Assembly (NCBI GenBank): GCA_009602725.1
Contig: WELB01000001.1
Location: 484,621 to 548,620 of the forward strand
Reading direction: 5' to 3'
From: Spirogloea muscicola
Taxonomy: Eukaryota; Streptophyta; Zygnematophyceae; Spirogloeales; Spirogloeaceae
Length of the DNA: 64,000 nucleotides
Shown here: one piece after another, positions 36,463-46,409 of the stretch
Position numbering within the stretch: the first letter of the stretch is position 1
How the letters are laid out: each line of letters starts with the position of its first letter
The notes under the pieces: generated by a model
What the model was told of the DNA's origin: nothing
Databases searched by the model: none
The model's input: the letters and a program-made list of their open reading frames with translations, nothing else
Position numbers and translations under genes: made by a program

Positions 36463-38040
36463 AGAAGAAGAAGAAAGTGCTCGCCCATTGAGAATAGGGG
36501 CTGGAATAACCAGCCCGAAAAAGAATGAACAGAGTACGAGAAGGGGGCCAGGGGAAGCGCTAAGTAACAGAAACAAAGCTGCTACGAGACACTCAGTAAC
36601 CCCTGCTAAGCAGCCGCAGATCAGAGATGCTGGGCTCCTGGAAGTGGGTCCCCTGGCCAGAGCCAGAGGCAGCAGCGAGGGCTCTGCCGGCACGAAGGTG
36701 CAGCGCCCGGGCCATGGACCTCTGCAGCGAGACGGCCAGGCGCATTCGATACACTTGCGCCAGCGACCCGGCTGCAGGGAAGTCAACCGGCTCCCCATGG
36801 AAGCGCCGGGCGATGGTGTGGCGGGCGAGCTGGGTGAGCAGCTCGAGCCACCGAGCGCCCAGCGCCCCATGTGTGTCGATGGCCAACGGGAAGAACTCGT
36901 CTTCCCGCGGATGATCCGCGTACTTCAGCTCTTTGGCCCGAGCAGCGCAGGCGACCGCATACCCAGCCGTGGTGGCACATTTGGCTGGGTGTGAGCGGTC
37001 ATAGGCATCAGTAGTCACCACGTCCAGGAGAAGACGTGGCCCGCCGGCCTGTCGGGTGGCCACCAGGTCTACACGCCTGGCATGGAGACCGTCGGCCCTG
37101 TGCTGGATTGGCATGATTCCGGAGTGCTCTGCTGCCACGGAGAAACCAGCCTCCAACAGGATGCCATGCATTACGTCGCGGAGGCGGTCGTGGGCCGCTG
37201 TCCGCTCTCCGCCGTGGGAACAGCGCAGAACATGAGCAGCCAGCTCTCCAGGCTCGGTCCCGCGCTCGCCACACTCACATTGACGCACACCCTGGAGACA
37301 TGGCGGCAGTAGGCCCAGGAGCCGGTGGACGGCACTTCGGAATACCTCGTCCGGGAGGGTGAGGGCGTCGTAGAGGGGGAGGGCCTGGAGCCACGCCGCA
37401 GCCCCCGGGGAAGAGGCCGAGTGGAGTCTCGCGCGCCCGCGCAAGTCGGCCTCGGGGAGCTGGAGCACGGCGGTGGTGTAGGCGGCCTTGTCGACCACTG
37501 CCGCGATGCGCGCTTGGACGCGCAAGTCGGCGGTGTGCGCGAGGTGCGCAAAGGATACCGCCTGGCCGGCCAGGTCCGGGTGCGCCGCGAGCAGCTCCTG
37601 GTGGGCGGAGCGAAGCGACACCTGGAACGGCAGCGGGCCCATGTCGACCTCCGCCACCGCCTGCTCCAGTGCCCGCCGGCCGTGGACCAAGAAGCGCTGG
37701 GCCACGGAGGCGGCAGTCTGCGCCCAGCTGCCGAGGTATGCCGCCCGGCAAGAACGAGCGAGCGGGCGCAGGCCGAGACCACCGTGGCTGAGGGGTAGCG
37801 CCGCCTGGTGGATAGCTGCTGGCGACTGGAGGAAGCCCTGGTGGCGGACCAGGGCCGCCAAGCTCGCCACCATGCTTGCATCGAAATCTGCATACGCTGC
37901 CAACGCCCCAGGGGACGGCGGAGTGGCCCGCGTCAGGTACTGGGGCCGCTGCCCAATGGCCCTGGTCAACATGGCCAGCGATAGTTGCATGTCGTCCAGC
38001 TCGGGAAGGGGTCGGAAGATGCTATGGTAGAGCAGGGGGA
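36463..38040 (-). mobile_element. LINE copy A: 5'-truncated, R2-like endonuclease retrotransposon
   Basis: A non-LTR retrotransposon fragment with an open frame of at least 465 codons (37990-36593), which reads open upstream to about 38040. It starts behind the reverse transcriptase core, with the post-RT segment LSHGGLGLRPLARSCRAAYL. Next are a CCHC-like knuckle (CECGERGTEPGELAAHVLRC) and a restriction-like endonuclease: RRVDLVATRQ, LLLDVVTTDAYDRSHPAKC, then KYADHPREDEFFPLAID. This order (D, D, HxxK, Y) resembles R2-clade endonucleases. It ends SISDLRLLSRGY then TGA. The 3' UTR contains the GGGCTGG hairpin at about 36495-36517 and ends with CTTTCTTCTTCTTCTTTG-like repeats. The reverse transcriptase itself is absent. 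Confidence 0.85.
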
Positions 38041-38450
38041 GGTTGGATCACTCAGTAGTTACGAGTGAGGAGCCTCAGATCCGACAGACTAGCTGCCGGA
38101 AAACTGTCCCCCTGACGAAAGCCAGAGGCCGCAGCGAGAGCACGGCCAGCACGCAGATGCAGAGCGTGGGCCATGGACCGCTGAAGGGATACAGACAGTC
38201 TCATACGGTAGACCTGGGCCCAGGAGCCAGCGGCGTTGAAGTCAGCCGGCTCGCCGCGCCTACGGGACACAGCCCGCCGCGCAAGCCTGGCCAGCAGGTC
38301 AAGCCACTGGGACCCGAGAGCCCCGTGTACGTCCACAGCCAAGGGGACGAACTCATCATACGAAGGGGCAAGGAGGGGCCTGAGGAGAGAAGGCGCGCTG
38401 GGCGCATGAAATGAAAGGGAGGCCAATTCAAACCAATACGTTGTTCAGGC
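38041..38450 (-). mobile_element. LINE copy B: C-terminal endonuclease fragment
   Basis: Minus-strand fragment reading YDEFVPLAVDVHGALGSQWL, FNAAGSWAQVYRMRLSVSLQ and DLRLLTRNY to the stop. About ten bases after its stop the sequence joins copy A. Upstream, at about 38400-38450, it is fused to a minus-strand copy of the second dispersed motif (CTTGAATTGGCCTC family). Confidence 0.75.
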
Positions 38451-38509
38451 AGAGTCTAGTGCAAATTAAACAAGGCTACATAATATGAAGGGGCCTGAAG
38501 AAAGCTATG

Positions 38510-38560
38510 GCAGTACGGGGGAAGGATGGACCACTCAGTACTTACTAGTGAGGCGCCTCA
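38510..38560 (-). mobile_element. Small LINE stop-region remnant
   Basis: The minus strand carries the same stop and leader seen in copies B and 39780-39862 (AGTACTGAGTGGTCCATCC followed by CCCCC). Only a few terminal codons are left. Confidence 0.45.
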
Positions 38561-38562
38561 AA

Positions 38563-39465
38563 TCCTCCCTTGTCAATTTTTTTTGGGCTGGCTTTTCGCA
38601 GCCCTTGCCCCCATTGGGAGTGCCACTTCTTCCTTTGAGAGCCCTTTGCTTTGGGAGAGCCACTTCTTACAGACCTTGTCCATTCCTTTGGGCTGGCTCT
38701 CCCAGCCGACCTGGTCGCCATCCCGCCCGGCGGCGGTCCCCGCATCATCGCTGATGTGGTGACAACTGACTGCCTCGACTCCGCCAATCCTACTAGATCG
38801 GCGTCGTATGCAGGACACGCGGTCGGCCTGGCGGCCCGGGGCAAGGAACGAAAATATGCCGACCACCCGGTCGGCGACGAGTTCGCGGCCCTGGCGATCG
38901 ACGTACAGTGCATGGGGCTTTCGGCCCCATGTACGTTAGGGCTGGCTTGTCCAGCCCCTCTCCTCAATGGGCGAGCCCTTCCCCCCCTTTCTTCTGAAGC
39001 GGGCGAAGCTGTGGAAGAGGCTAGCCCAGAAAGTATTTCGGCAGCCGCTGGCTAGATCTCCTCCAGCGGCTTTTGCCCGTCAGGCCATTGACCGGCGGCC
39101 GGGTCTGCCAGGAGCAATGCCCGGCTTCAGTGCCGCCGATTCGCTCGCACAAGTCTTCCGAATGCGCCTGGCGGTATCGTTTCAATGCTCACTTGCCCAT
39201 GCCGACCACAAGCGAGCAGGCCGTGCTATGGCCGCCGCCTCTGGGTCTTGGCGGAGTGCCTCTTTCCCTGCAGCGAGCTATTCCGACCTGATGCTGCTCA
39301 CTCGCGGATACTGAGCTACCCTCTGCATCGTCTTGTGTTTAAGTCGAGTTTTCGAAGTGTAGTCCTTTTTTCGGCACCTCTTTCTTTGGCTTTGGACATT
39401 GTCCATCCTTTTAGGGCTGGCTTTGCCAGCTCCTCTTCTCTATGGGCGAGCCCTTTCATTCCCAG
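38563..39465 (+). mobile_element. LINE copy C: endonuclease fragment bracketed and split by hairpin elements
   Basis: Plus-strand hairpins at 38570-38605 and 38672-38707 precede endonuclease sequence that begins directly after the second stem (DLVAIPPGGGPRIIADVVTT, then KYADHPVGDEFAALAID). At about 38910-39040 another plus-strand hairpin element (GGGCTGGCTTGTCCAGCCCC, then GGGCGAGCCCTTCC) interrupts the frame and replaces about 20-25 codons. The LINE resumes with DSLAQVFRMRLAVSFQ and ends SDLMLLTRGY with TGA at 39312-39314. Its 3' UTR runs to the hairpin at 39410-39455 and matches the layout at 49280-49410. Confidence 0.75.
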
Positions 39466-39535
39466 CCACCAGTCAATCTGGCTACGCTTCCTTTTCTTGC
39501 CCCGTTGCCCTCGGTCCTCGGCAGTTGCTGGCTGG

Positions 39536-39645
39536 ATTTCTGCAGCGGCTTGCCCGACAGGCCAGCGAGGGTAGCAGCCCGACTTCAATGCGGCCGGGTC
39601 ACTTGCCCAGGTATTTCGGATGCGGCTGTCTGTCTCCTTCCAAGG
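39536..39645 (+). mobile_element. LINE C-terminal fragment
   Basis: Plus-strand sequence translating DFNAAGSLAQVFRMRLSVSF, the same block as in copies A, B and C. It is broken off on both sides. Confidence 0.65.
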
Positions 39646-39654
39646 AGAAAAGAA

Positions 39655-39862
39655 GAAGAAGTGGCACTCCCAATGGGGGCAAGGGCTGCGAGAAGCCAGC
39701 CCAAAAAGCATTGACAAAGGTTTGGAGGGGCCAACAAGCGTGTAGCAGCTACAATGGGGCTGGAAGATGCTAAGTCCGAACAGGGGGAGGATGGATCGCT
39801 CAGTAATTACGAGTGAGTAGCCTCAGATCCGACAGACTAGCTGCCGGGAAACTATCCCCCTC
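39655..39862 (-). mobile_element. LINE tail, minus strand (copy B subfamily)
   Basis: Contains the last dozen codons (ending LLTRNY-like), stop near 39799, a 3' UTR of about 60 bases and the hairpin at 39680-39705, all on the minus strand. It begins immediately next to LINE copy D. Confidence 0.65.
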
Positions 39863-40600
39863 ACATGCTGAGATGCCCCACTGGACCAGAAGTGGTGGGC
39901 ATCCACAACCTTCTCCGCGATGCACTGGCGGGCTTGATGCGCGACGCCGGCTACCGTGCAGTCTTGGAAGTCAACGATATCAAGCCTAATACCACGGACG
40001 CCCAGGGACGTCATCATCGCCGCACACTTGACATTGTGGGCGTGCAACCTGGTGGAGGACCACGGGCCCTGGTCGACGTTGTTGTAACGGAGGCGTACAA
40101 GGGACCAGCATCAACACACATTGCTGGTCACTCAGTGGGCGTTGCAAACCAAAGAAAGCTGCAGCACTACTCCGACTACCCTCAATGCGATCAGCTCCTG
40201 CCAGCGGCAATCGACGTCTTTGGTTGTCTGGGTCCTCGTTTCCACACCCTCCTCCAAAACATTGCCAATCTAGGCTACACACGTCGTGCAGATGTGTTTC
40301 CGGCTGAGTTGGGCTTGCCAGCCGCATATCTGTCTTTCTTGCGACGACGTGTTTCGGCCTGTTTGCAGCGTGCTCAGGCTAATGCCTTGCACCAGAAAGC
40401 TGCCGAGCTCTAGTTGGTGGCAGAAGGGCTTCGTATCTGACATCTAGTATTCAGGCATCGATTAGCGACCTTTATAATTTGACCCGTGGTTACTGAGCGG
40501 GTCAATTTGCTGTAGAGTATGTAGGTCTTTAGATGTGCTTACCTTTGTACTCGGCCAATTCAGTTGGCCTTCGTTTGTTTCAAATACACGAAAATATCTT
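39863..40600 (+). mobile_element. LINE copy D: second subfamily with R2-like endonuclease
   Basis: An open frame of 182 codons (39865-40413) covering the endonuclease: RRTLDIVGVQ, ALVDVVVTEAYKG, KLQHYSDYPQCDQLLPAAID and RRADVFPAELGLPAAYLSFL. It continues in another frame through ...DLYNLTRGY and TGA near 40494. The 3' part to about 40590 (GGTCTTTAGATGTGCTTACC, TACACGAAAATATCTTGACG) also occurs in copy F on the other strand at 53940-54080. The hairpin is not part of this subfamily's shared tail. Confidence 0.75.
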
Positions 40601-40606
40601 GACGAA

Positions 40607-41240
40607 AGAGGGCCATTGAGGATATGGGCTGGAAAAGCCAGCCCAAAACGACTGAACAAAGACCGAGAAGGGGGCCAGGGGAAGCGCTAAGAAAAACGAT
40701 CCCTGGCTCACGCCGTGCACTTGCTTGCGGGCAGGCCGCGCTATGGCTGCTGCTTCTGGGAGTTGTCGGGGTGCCTCTTTCCAGCTGCAAGTTACTCCGA
40801 CTTGCTGCTGTTAACTCGGAGTTACCAAGCTCCCCTCCGCTGCAGTCTCGTGCATAGCTGTGTGGTTTCGGCGCCTTTTGGCTCTTTGGACCTTGTCCAT
40901 TTTTTTTGGGGCTGGCCTTTCCCAGCCACTACCTTAATTGGAGAGTTTCTTTCGTTATGAGAGCCACTTTCCTTCCAAACAGCCCTTGTCAGTCGTATTT
41001 GGGCTGGCTATTCACAGCCCTTGCCCTTTTTGAGAGAGCCACTTTCGTTTCACAGATTTCGCCCCCTTGGGATGAACTTGCTGTGTACCTTATAGCTATA
41101 TCTGGCCCGTCGAACTTGGTTGTCAGGGCTGGCATCTCTCAGCCATGCCATCTACTGGAAGCGTCTTATATTACTTCTTCCAATGTACAGCAATGGCTCT
41201 GAGAGGCCAGCCCGGAGAGAAGAAATTCCCTCCAGAAGAG
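40607..41240. mobile_element. Series of hairpin elements with LINE C-terminal remnants
   Basis: Minus-strand tail at 40607-40690 (GGGCTGGAAAAGCCAGCCC, AGAAGGGGGCCAGGGGAAGC). Plus-strand remnant of the C-terminal codons at 40720-40835, ending in a 3' UTR with CATAGCTGTGTGGTTTCGGC and a hairpin at 40905-40930. Further plus-strand hairpins at 41000-41025 and 41128-41150, and a minus-strand one at 41195-41215. Confidence 0.65.
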
Positions 41241-41249
41241 GGCGATGAC

Positions 41250-41508
41250 CTGCAGAGGTCCATGGCCCGGGCGCTGCACCTTCGTGCCGGCAGAGCCCTC
41301 GCTGCTGCCTCTGGCTCTGGCCAGGGGACCCACTTCCAGGAGCCCAGCATCTCTGATCTGCGGCTGCTTAGCAGGGGTTACTGAGTGTCTCGTAGCAGCT
41401 TTGTTTCTGTTACTTATCGCTTCCCCTGGCCCCCTTCTCGTACTCTGTTCAGTCTTTTTCGGGCTGGTTGTTCCAGCCCCTATTCTCAATGGGCGAGCAC
41501 TTTCTTCT
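41250..41508 (+). mobile_element. LINE copy E: clean 259-bp insertion with target-site duplication
   Basis: The insert starts at CTGCAGAGG and carries the last 45 or so codons of the LINE (to SRGY and TGA), the 3' UTR, the hairpin GGGCTGGTTGTTCCAGCCCC and the end CACTTTCTTCT. It is flanked by GATGAC at 41244-41249 and 41509-41514, a 6-bp target-site duplication. It matches copy A (minus strand) with only a few differences over about 250 bases, so it is young. The outer sequence, read without the insert, is itself a minus-strand hairpin element. Confidence 0.85.
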
Positions 41509-41514
41509 GATGAC

Positions 41515-42200
41515 TGTGACTAATCAGCCCAGAAACGAACGATGTACACGGATTGATCAACACCCAAAGGACTGAACAAGGTTTGAAAGGGCCAGACGGC
41601 GCAAAAAAGTACGGCACTACTGTCCTGACATCTGCAAGTGGGCAGTCAATCACCTTCGGTCAGCAAGTGCAGATCAGATTAAGTAGAGGGCGGAAAAGCG
41701 TAGCCCTGACGGTACCAGGAGGCAGCAGCCTAGGCGAGGCCTGCCCGCAAGTGTATGGCAAAGTAATTCTTCATATGACTGAAGGTTTAGAAAGTGTGTC
41801 ACACGGCTATAAATTTGACTAGCCCGTTATACAGCGTCACAGATATTTAAGTAAGACTCTAAAGGCGGTAGCTGAGTAAGGCCTTGCTAGCCACAGCGGG
41901 TGCTGAGTGAGGGGAATTATTCCGTGCTCCATTTATGTGTGCTACCTGGCTGAGATTGACCACCCCGGGAAGAATGTAACAATGGTTCTGAAGCAAAGTA
42001 CGCCAGTTGGGAAGGGGAATTTTTAAAGCCAGCAAGCTGAGGGCACATTGAGCAACTCTTGGAACAGCGTAGCTTTAGCTCGCCTCTAAATACATGAGAG
42101 CTGGTGGAATGAGAGTGACTTTTAGGAACAAATCAATATTGCTAGCTCAAAGCAGGCATCATTATAATTTTAGAAGGAGATTGGTTGAGGATGAAGAAGC
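41515..42200. other. Old LINE-tail remnant, then unassigned DNA
   Basis: At 41570-41700 minus-strand tail words recur (GAACAAGGTTTGAAAGGGCC, CAGCAAGTGCAGATCAG), as in 880-1000. From 41720 to about 42370 no gene or repeat was recognised. Confidence 0.45.
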
Positions 42201-42374
42201 CGTGGGCAGCCGCTTGTGAGGGCTGGACCGAGAAGAACGTACAAGTATGACGTGTTCGAGAGGGAAGTCGCAAGCCTGCCGATACTTACCTATTATTGCC
42301 ACCTGCCTGCATTCGCAGTTACTCTTGATGCATATCCTGGAGAGCAATTGCGGCCAACAAATGGACCAAAATGT

Positions 42375-42605
42375 GGGGCGAGGTTATCAGGCTGGCCGTG
42401 CTCTAGCTGCGGCCTCTGGCTTTCGTCAAGGGGACTGCTTTCCGGAGGCTAGTCTTCCTGACTTGCTGCTGCTGACTAGAGGTTCCTAAGTGATCATCCT
42501 CCATGGTGTGTGTTTAGAGATGTGTTTCAGCACTTTTCGGCCCCTTCGGACCTTGTCTTTTTCAGGCTGGCCTTTCGCAGGCCTCGCCCCCTTTGGAAGA
42601 GCTCC
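42375..42605 (+). mobile_element. LINE tail, plus arm of an inverted pair
   Basis: C-terminal codons AGRALAAASGFRQGDCF through DLLLLTRGS and stop near 42487, then a 3' UTR with TTTTCGGCCCCTTCGGACC, and a hairpin with stem AGGCTGGCC...GGCCTCGCC at 42566-42590. Its stem varies from the consensus. Confidence 0.75.
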
Positions 42606-42639
42606 ACTTCTATCAGGACGCCGTTCTCACAACAAAAAG

Positions 42640-42890
42640 TGAGCTCTTCCAAAGGGGGCGGGGGCTGTGAAAAGCCAGCCTAAAGGATGAATGAGGTCCA
42701 AGGGGCCGAAAGGCGCCAAAACTACCCAGCTATGCAAGAGCCTACAGTGAATGGGAGCTTGAAGAAGAGCTTAGTAACCCCGAGTTAGCAGCCGTAAATC
42801 ACACAAAAAACAGCCGTAAATCGGAGTAACTTGCAGCTGGCACCCGACGACGCCCAGAAGTAGCAGCCAAAGCGCGGCCTGCCACATGCA
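42640..42890 (-). mobile_element. LINE tail, minus arm of an inverted pair
   Basis: Reverse-strand copy whose hairpin end (42648-42680) lies about 40 bp from the end of the plus-strand copy. It extends through GGCGCC and the CACCCAGCTATGCAAGAG-like block into C-terminal remnant codons up to about 42890. Together the two copies form a foldback of about 500 bp. Confidence 0.7.
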
Positions 42891-43250
42891 CAACCCACAG
42901 ACAACTGTGACGCCGAGCATCGTGGGAGAGGTTTCGCTGGCTTTATCGGGCCGTCTTCAGAACGCCTCGTGGCGCATCGTACGGCGTGGTGGCGCCCGCG
43001 GATTGTGCCGCGCCCCCCCAGTGTTCAAGTTTTCGAAATTCGTGTTCGAAATCACCACCACGCCCCTCCCCCCAAGCCTCTCTCCTCAACCCCCGCAGTC
43101 CCGGCGCCCCCCCTCCCCGCCCCGCCATCATAGCTGTGAGCAGACCCCTTGCCCGCCGTTCACCCGCCCCCCCCCCGCCAAAATGCGCCAGCTCCCCCNG
43201 AACTCCCCCCGCCGGAGCGTCGGCGGCGGGGGCGGAAAGCCGCTGAGCCG

Positions 43251-46200
43251 ATGTCAAGCGCGCCTCCGGAGCCCCGCCTGCGCGCGCGCATCCACGCCTG
43301 CAGCGCGGCGGCGGCGGCGGCGGAGGAGGAGGCGGTGAGCGGCCCCTCCGCCGCTGGCGATGACGGCGGCGCCATGAGGCGGACGACGCGCGCCGCCGCC
43401 AAGCGCGCCACCATGGAAGCTGCTGGCAAGCCCGGGGGCGCTGCAGCGGCGGGGACCTCGGCGCCGCGGGACGCCCGCAGCAAGCGCCCCGCGCTGGCGG
43501 ACCTCAGCAACCGCCAGAGCGTCTCGCCAGGCTCCGAGGCCCCCTCCAAGCCTCCTACACGGCAGGTCAGCTCAGACGAGCAGCGTGCAGTGCTGCATCG
43601 ACTGATACACCGCTAGCGCGAGCGCCCGGCTAAGGTGACGGCCTCCCATGGGGCTCTCGGCCCTCTGCCTCACCTTCGGCCCCCGGGCGCCTGGCTCTAG
43701 GCAAAGGCTGGCGGCGTGTCCATCGCATCAATCCAGCGAAGGACCGAGCAGAGCCTGCGCATCTCGTCTCTCAGCCAAACCCCAGATTGCCGAGGTTCTT
43801 GCGGCGCCCGACCTTGCCCTCGTCGTGCCTCCTCGTTCATGGTCCTCCAGCCTGGCTTCAGATCCTGCAGAAGTGGTGCACTGGAATCTCCGCATTGGCT
43901 GCTTGCTCTGACGCTGTTGTCTACATTGTTCAGCGGGCAGGTGATGCCTTGGTGAGACGAAGGTTGACCCTGCCTCTGGGCTGCTGGTCGCCGTTTGTCA
44001 CAGACATGGAGGACGAGGACAGCGGGAGCTGGATGGCCAGTCCGTGTCACAATGACATTGATAGCAACCATGCAGATCCCCAGATGTGTACGTCCTATGC
44101 TTCGGAGATCTACGACCACCTCCGGATCGCCGAGGTAGTTGTGCAAGAGCTTCCTAGCCAGTGAACCACATGGAGCGGTGTTCCTAGCTGCTAGGCCTGC
44201 GAGTGCTAAGAACAACTAAGAACAAGCTGGCACTTGCAGCTGCAACGAGCAGAGTCAGTTAATGTGAGTGCACGCAAGGTTGTCCTGCAGTCGTACTGTC
44301 TTGACACTTGCTTTGTTCGATGGAGCTCGTCTTTTGTTTAGGAGCGGCGGAGGCCCTCCATAGACTTCATGGAGACCTGCCAGCAGGACATTAATTCCAG
44401 CATGCGGGGCATCCTCGTCGATTGGCTCGTAGAGGTGTGGCGGTGCACCTATGGCTCTTAGCTAAGCACGGCTGACTACACCTAAGCTAGTGATTGACGG
44501 TCACATGTGGGCTATTGGTAAATTCCTTTGATATTACAGCACAGCATGAGGCTGAAGATTGTGCACTTGTCATGCTCGCCAGGTGGCTGAGGAGTACAAA
44601 CTTGTACCAGACACGCTCTACTTGACCTGCTCATACATTGATCGATACTTGTCTGGCAACACCGTCCCACGTGGCCGCCTCCAGCTGCTAGGCGTGTCGT
44701 GCATGCTTGTGGCTGCGTAAGTGTGTCGTACTGATGTGGTGTTGTCTTGCCTGCTGGCAAGCACCCGCCGCCCGCCGCGTTGCTCGTTGCAGTGGGCCCA
44801 ATGGTGCCTGCTGGACTATCGGCTGCTTCTCTTACCAGTGCATTATTGGGCTAAGCAATGAAGCATGAGATACAGTCTGCCCACGTTACGGCTGATTCAT
44901 GCCAGCACCTTCGTCTCCTTGTGCAGCAAATACGAGGAGATCTACGCTCCACAGGTGGAGGAGTTTTGTTACATCACCGACAACACATATCAGAGGACTG
45001 AGGTAGATATCTCACACAAGCACAGAGACCCCACGAGCCAGCAAGTCAGGAGCTTTGCTGTCAAGTTTGTGAAGTTCCTATGGGCTTGTCTGATGTACCA
45101 TTCTGTAGGTTTCTTATGGGCTTGTCTGATGTAACCAATTTACTGCAGGTGCTTGAGATGGAAAGAGCGGTCCTCAATCACCTACACTTTGAGCTCACAA
45201 CACCAACCACCAAGAGCTTCTTAAGGTTCTTGTCCCAGAATCTTGCCCACCTGTTATGTGATCAGGATACAAATTACTGTCATGCAACTCCATCCAGTCA
45301 AAATGCACAAGGGTAGCTTCACCTTCCCCAAGTGTGAATCAGTGCTCTTCTGCAATAATTCTGAAATGCATTTATCCAAATCCTCTTTGTGCAGACGCTT
45401 CATACGAGCTGCGCAAGCTGGCTTACGTGTACGTCTTTTACCTCGCCTGCTGGTCATCAGCTGCAATGGTTCATAGATTCCCCACCTGTATAGCCGGTGT
45501 GGTCTTCTCACAGCTGCTGCATTTTGTTACGTGCTCAGAGAGCAGGACTTGATAGGCCTATGTTGCTCTTTTCCATATATTGCCAGGTTGTGAAGCTGGA
45601 ATTGGAGTTCCTTGCTAACTACTTAGCTGAGCTCACGCTGATGGAGTACTCGTTCCTGAAGTTCCTGCCCTCTTTAGTAGGCGCTTCTGCCGTTTTCCTT
45701 GCAAGCCTCACTCTGCAGCCTAACAAGAACCCTTGGGTGAGTTTTCAGCACAAGGACGCCTGAGTTCCCAAGATATTGCTGTGATGCCAAAATAAACTGC
45801 ACCTACGACAATGGCAGGCTTCTTGTCCAAGCAATCTTACCCTTCTTGATCTAGAATTTGCAGTATCTAGGAATATGCTGTCAGTGCTGATTGCTGGAGT
45901 TGCTGATGGTGCTGTGTGCTACAGACCCCAACACTGCAGCACTATTCTCACTACAAGCCATCAGACCTGCGGGAGTGTGTCATATCGCTGCACGCACTGC
46001 AGATGAACAGCAGAGGCTGCCAATTGCCAGCCATACGAGAAAAGTACCGGCAGCACAGAGTACACAACTATCATGCTTTCTTGCCACTTGCATCTGCCTG
46101 CTGCTCTAGCCATGGAACAAATCAGTGTGCATGTACTTAATGCAAATTGAGCTTCACTTTGTTTGCATCTGATCGAGGATAGCATAGCACAGCAAAGAAA

Positions 46201-46409
46201 GAGCCGGCTGACGTACATGTGTACTAGCAGAGGGAATTTGGTGTCAGGCTTCACGTAGCATGCATGTTAGATTGGAAAGGTGGTGCTAGCCTTCATAACA
46301 TGGCTCTTGTGCCCTGCTTGTGCAGTTCAACTGTGTCTCGAGCCTCACTCCTCCCACCACCCTCTCTTCTACACTCTTTCAAGACCTTCTAGAAGATGCC
46401 ACAGGCTGA
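43251..46409 (+). CDS. CYCA: A-type cyclin
   Basis: Cell-cycle cyclin that binds CDKs in S phase to mitosis. Exon 1 (43251-43565) encodes an alanine-rich N-terminus with a destruction-box-like RPALADLSN starting at residue 79. Later blocks: [19 protein letters not shown] near 44065-44135; [28 protein letters not shown] (44342-44433); [20 protein letters not shown] (44584-44716); [19 protein letters not shown] (44929-45003); [19 protein letters not shown] (from 45150); [10 protein letters not shown] (near 45393); [20 protein letters not shown] (45587-45736); [19 protein letters not shown] and [12 protein letters not shown] (near 45920-46050); final exon 46326-46409 ending in TGA. Both cyclin folds are complete. 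MRGIL replaces the usual MRAIL. The join between exon 1 and the 44006 exon is not in phase directly, so one small exon between 43566 and 44005 is unplaced. Confidence 0.9.

Noticed and set aside
40600-41200. CRISPR-like spacing of repeats
   Set aside because: Repeat copies are diverged, irregularly spaced and in both orientations, and the genes are eukaryotic.
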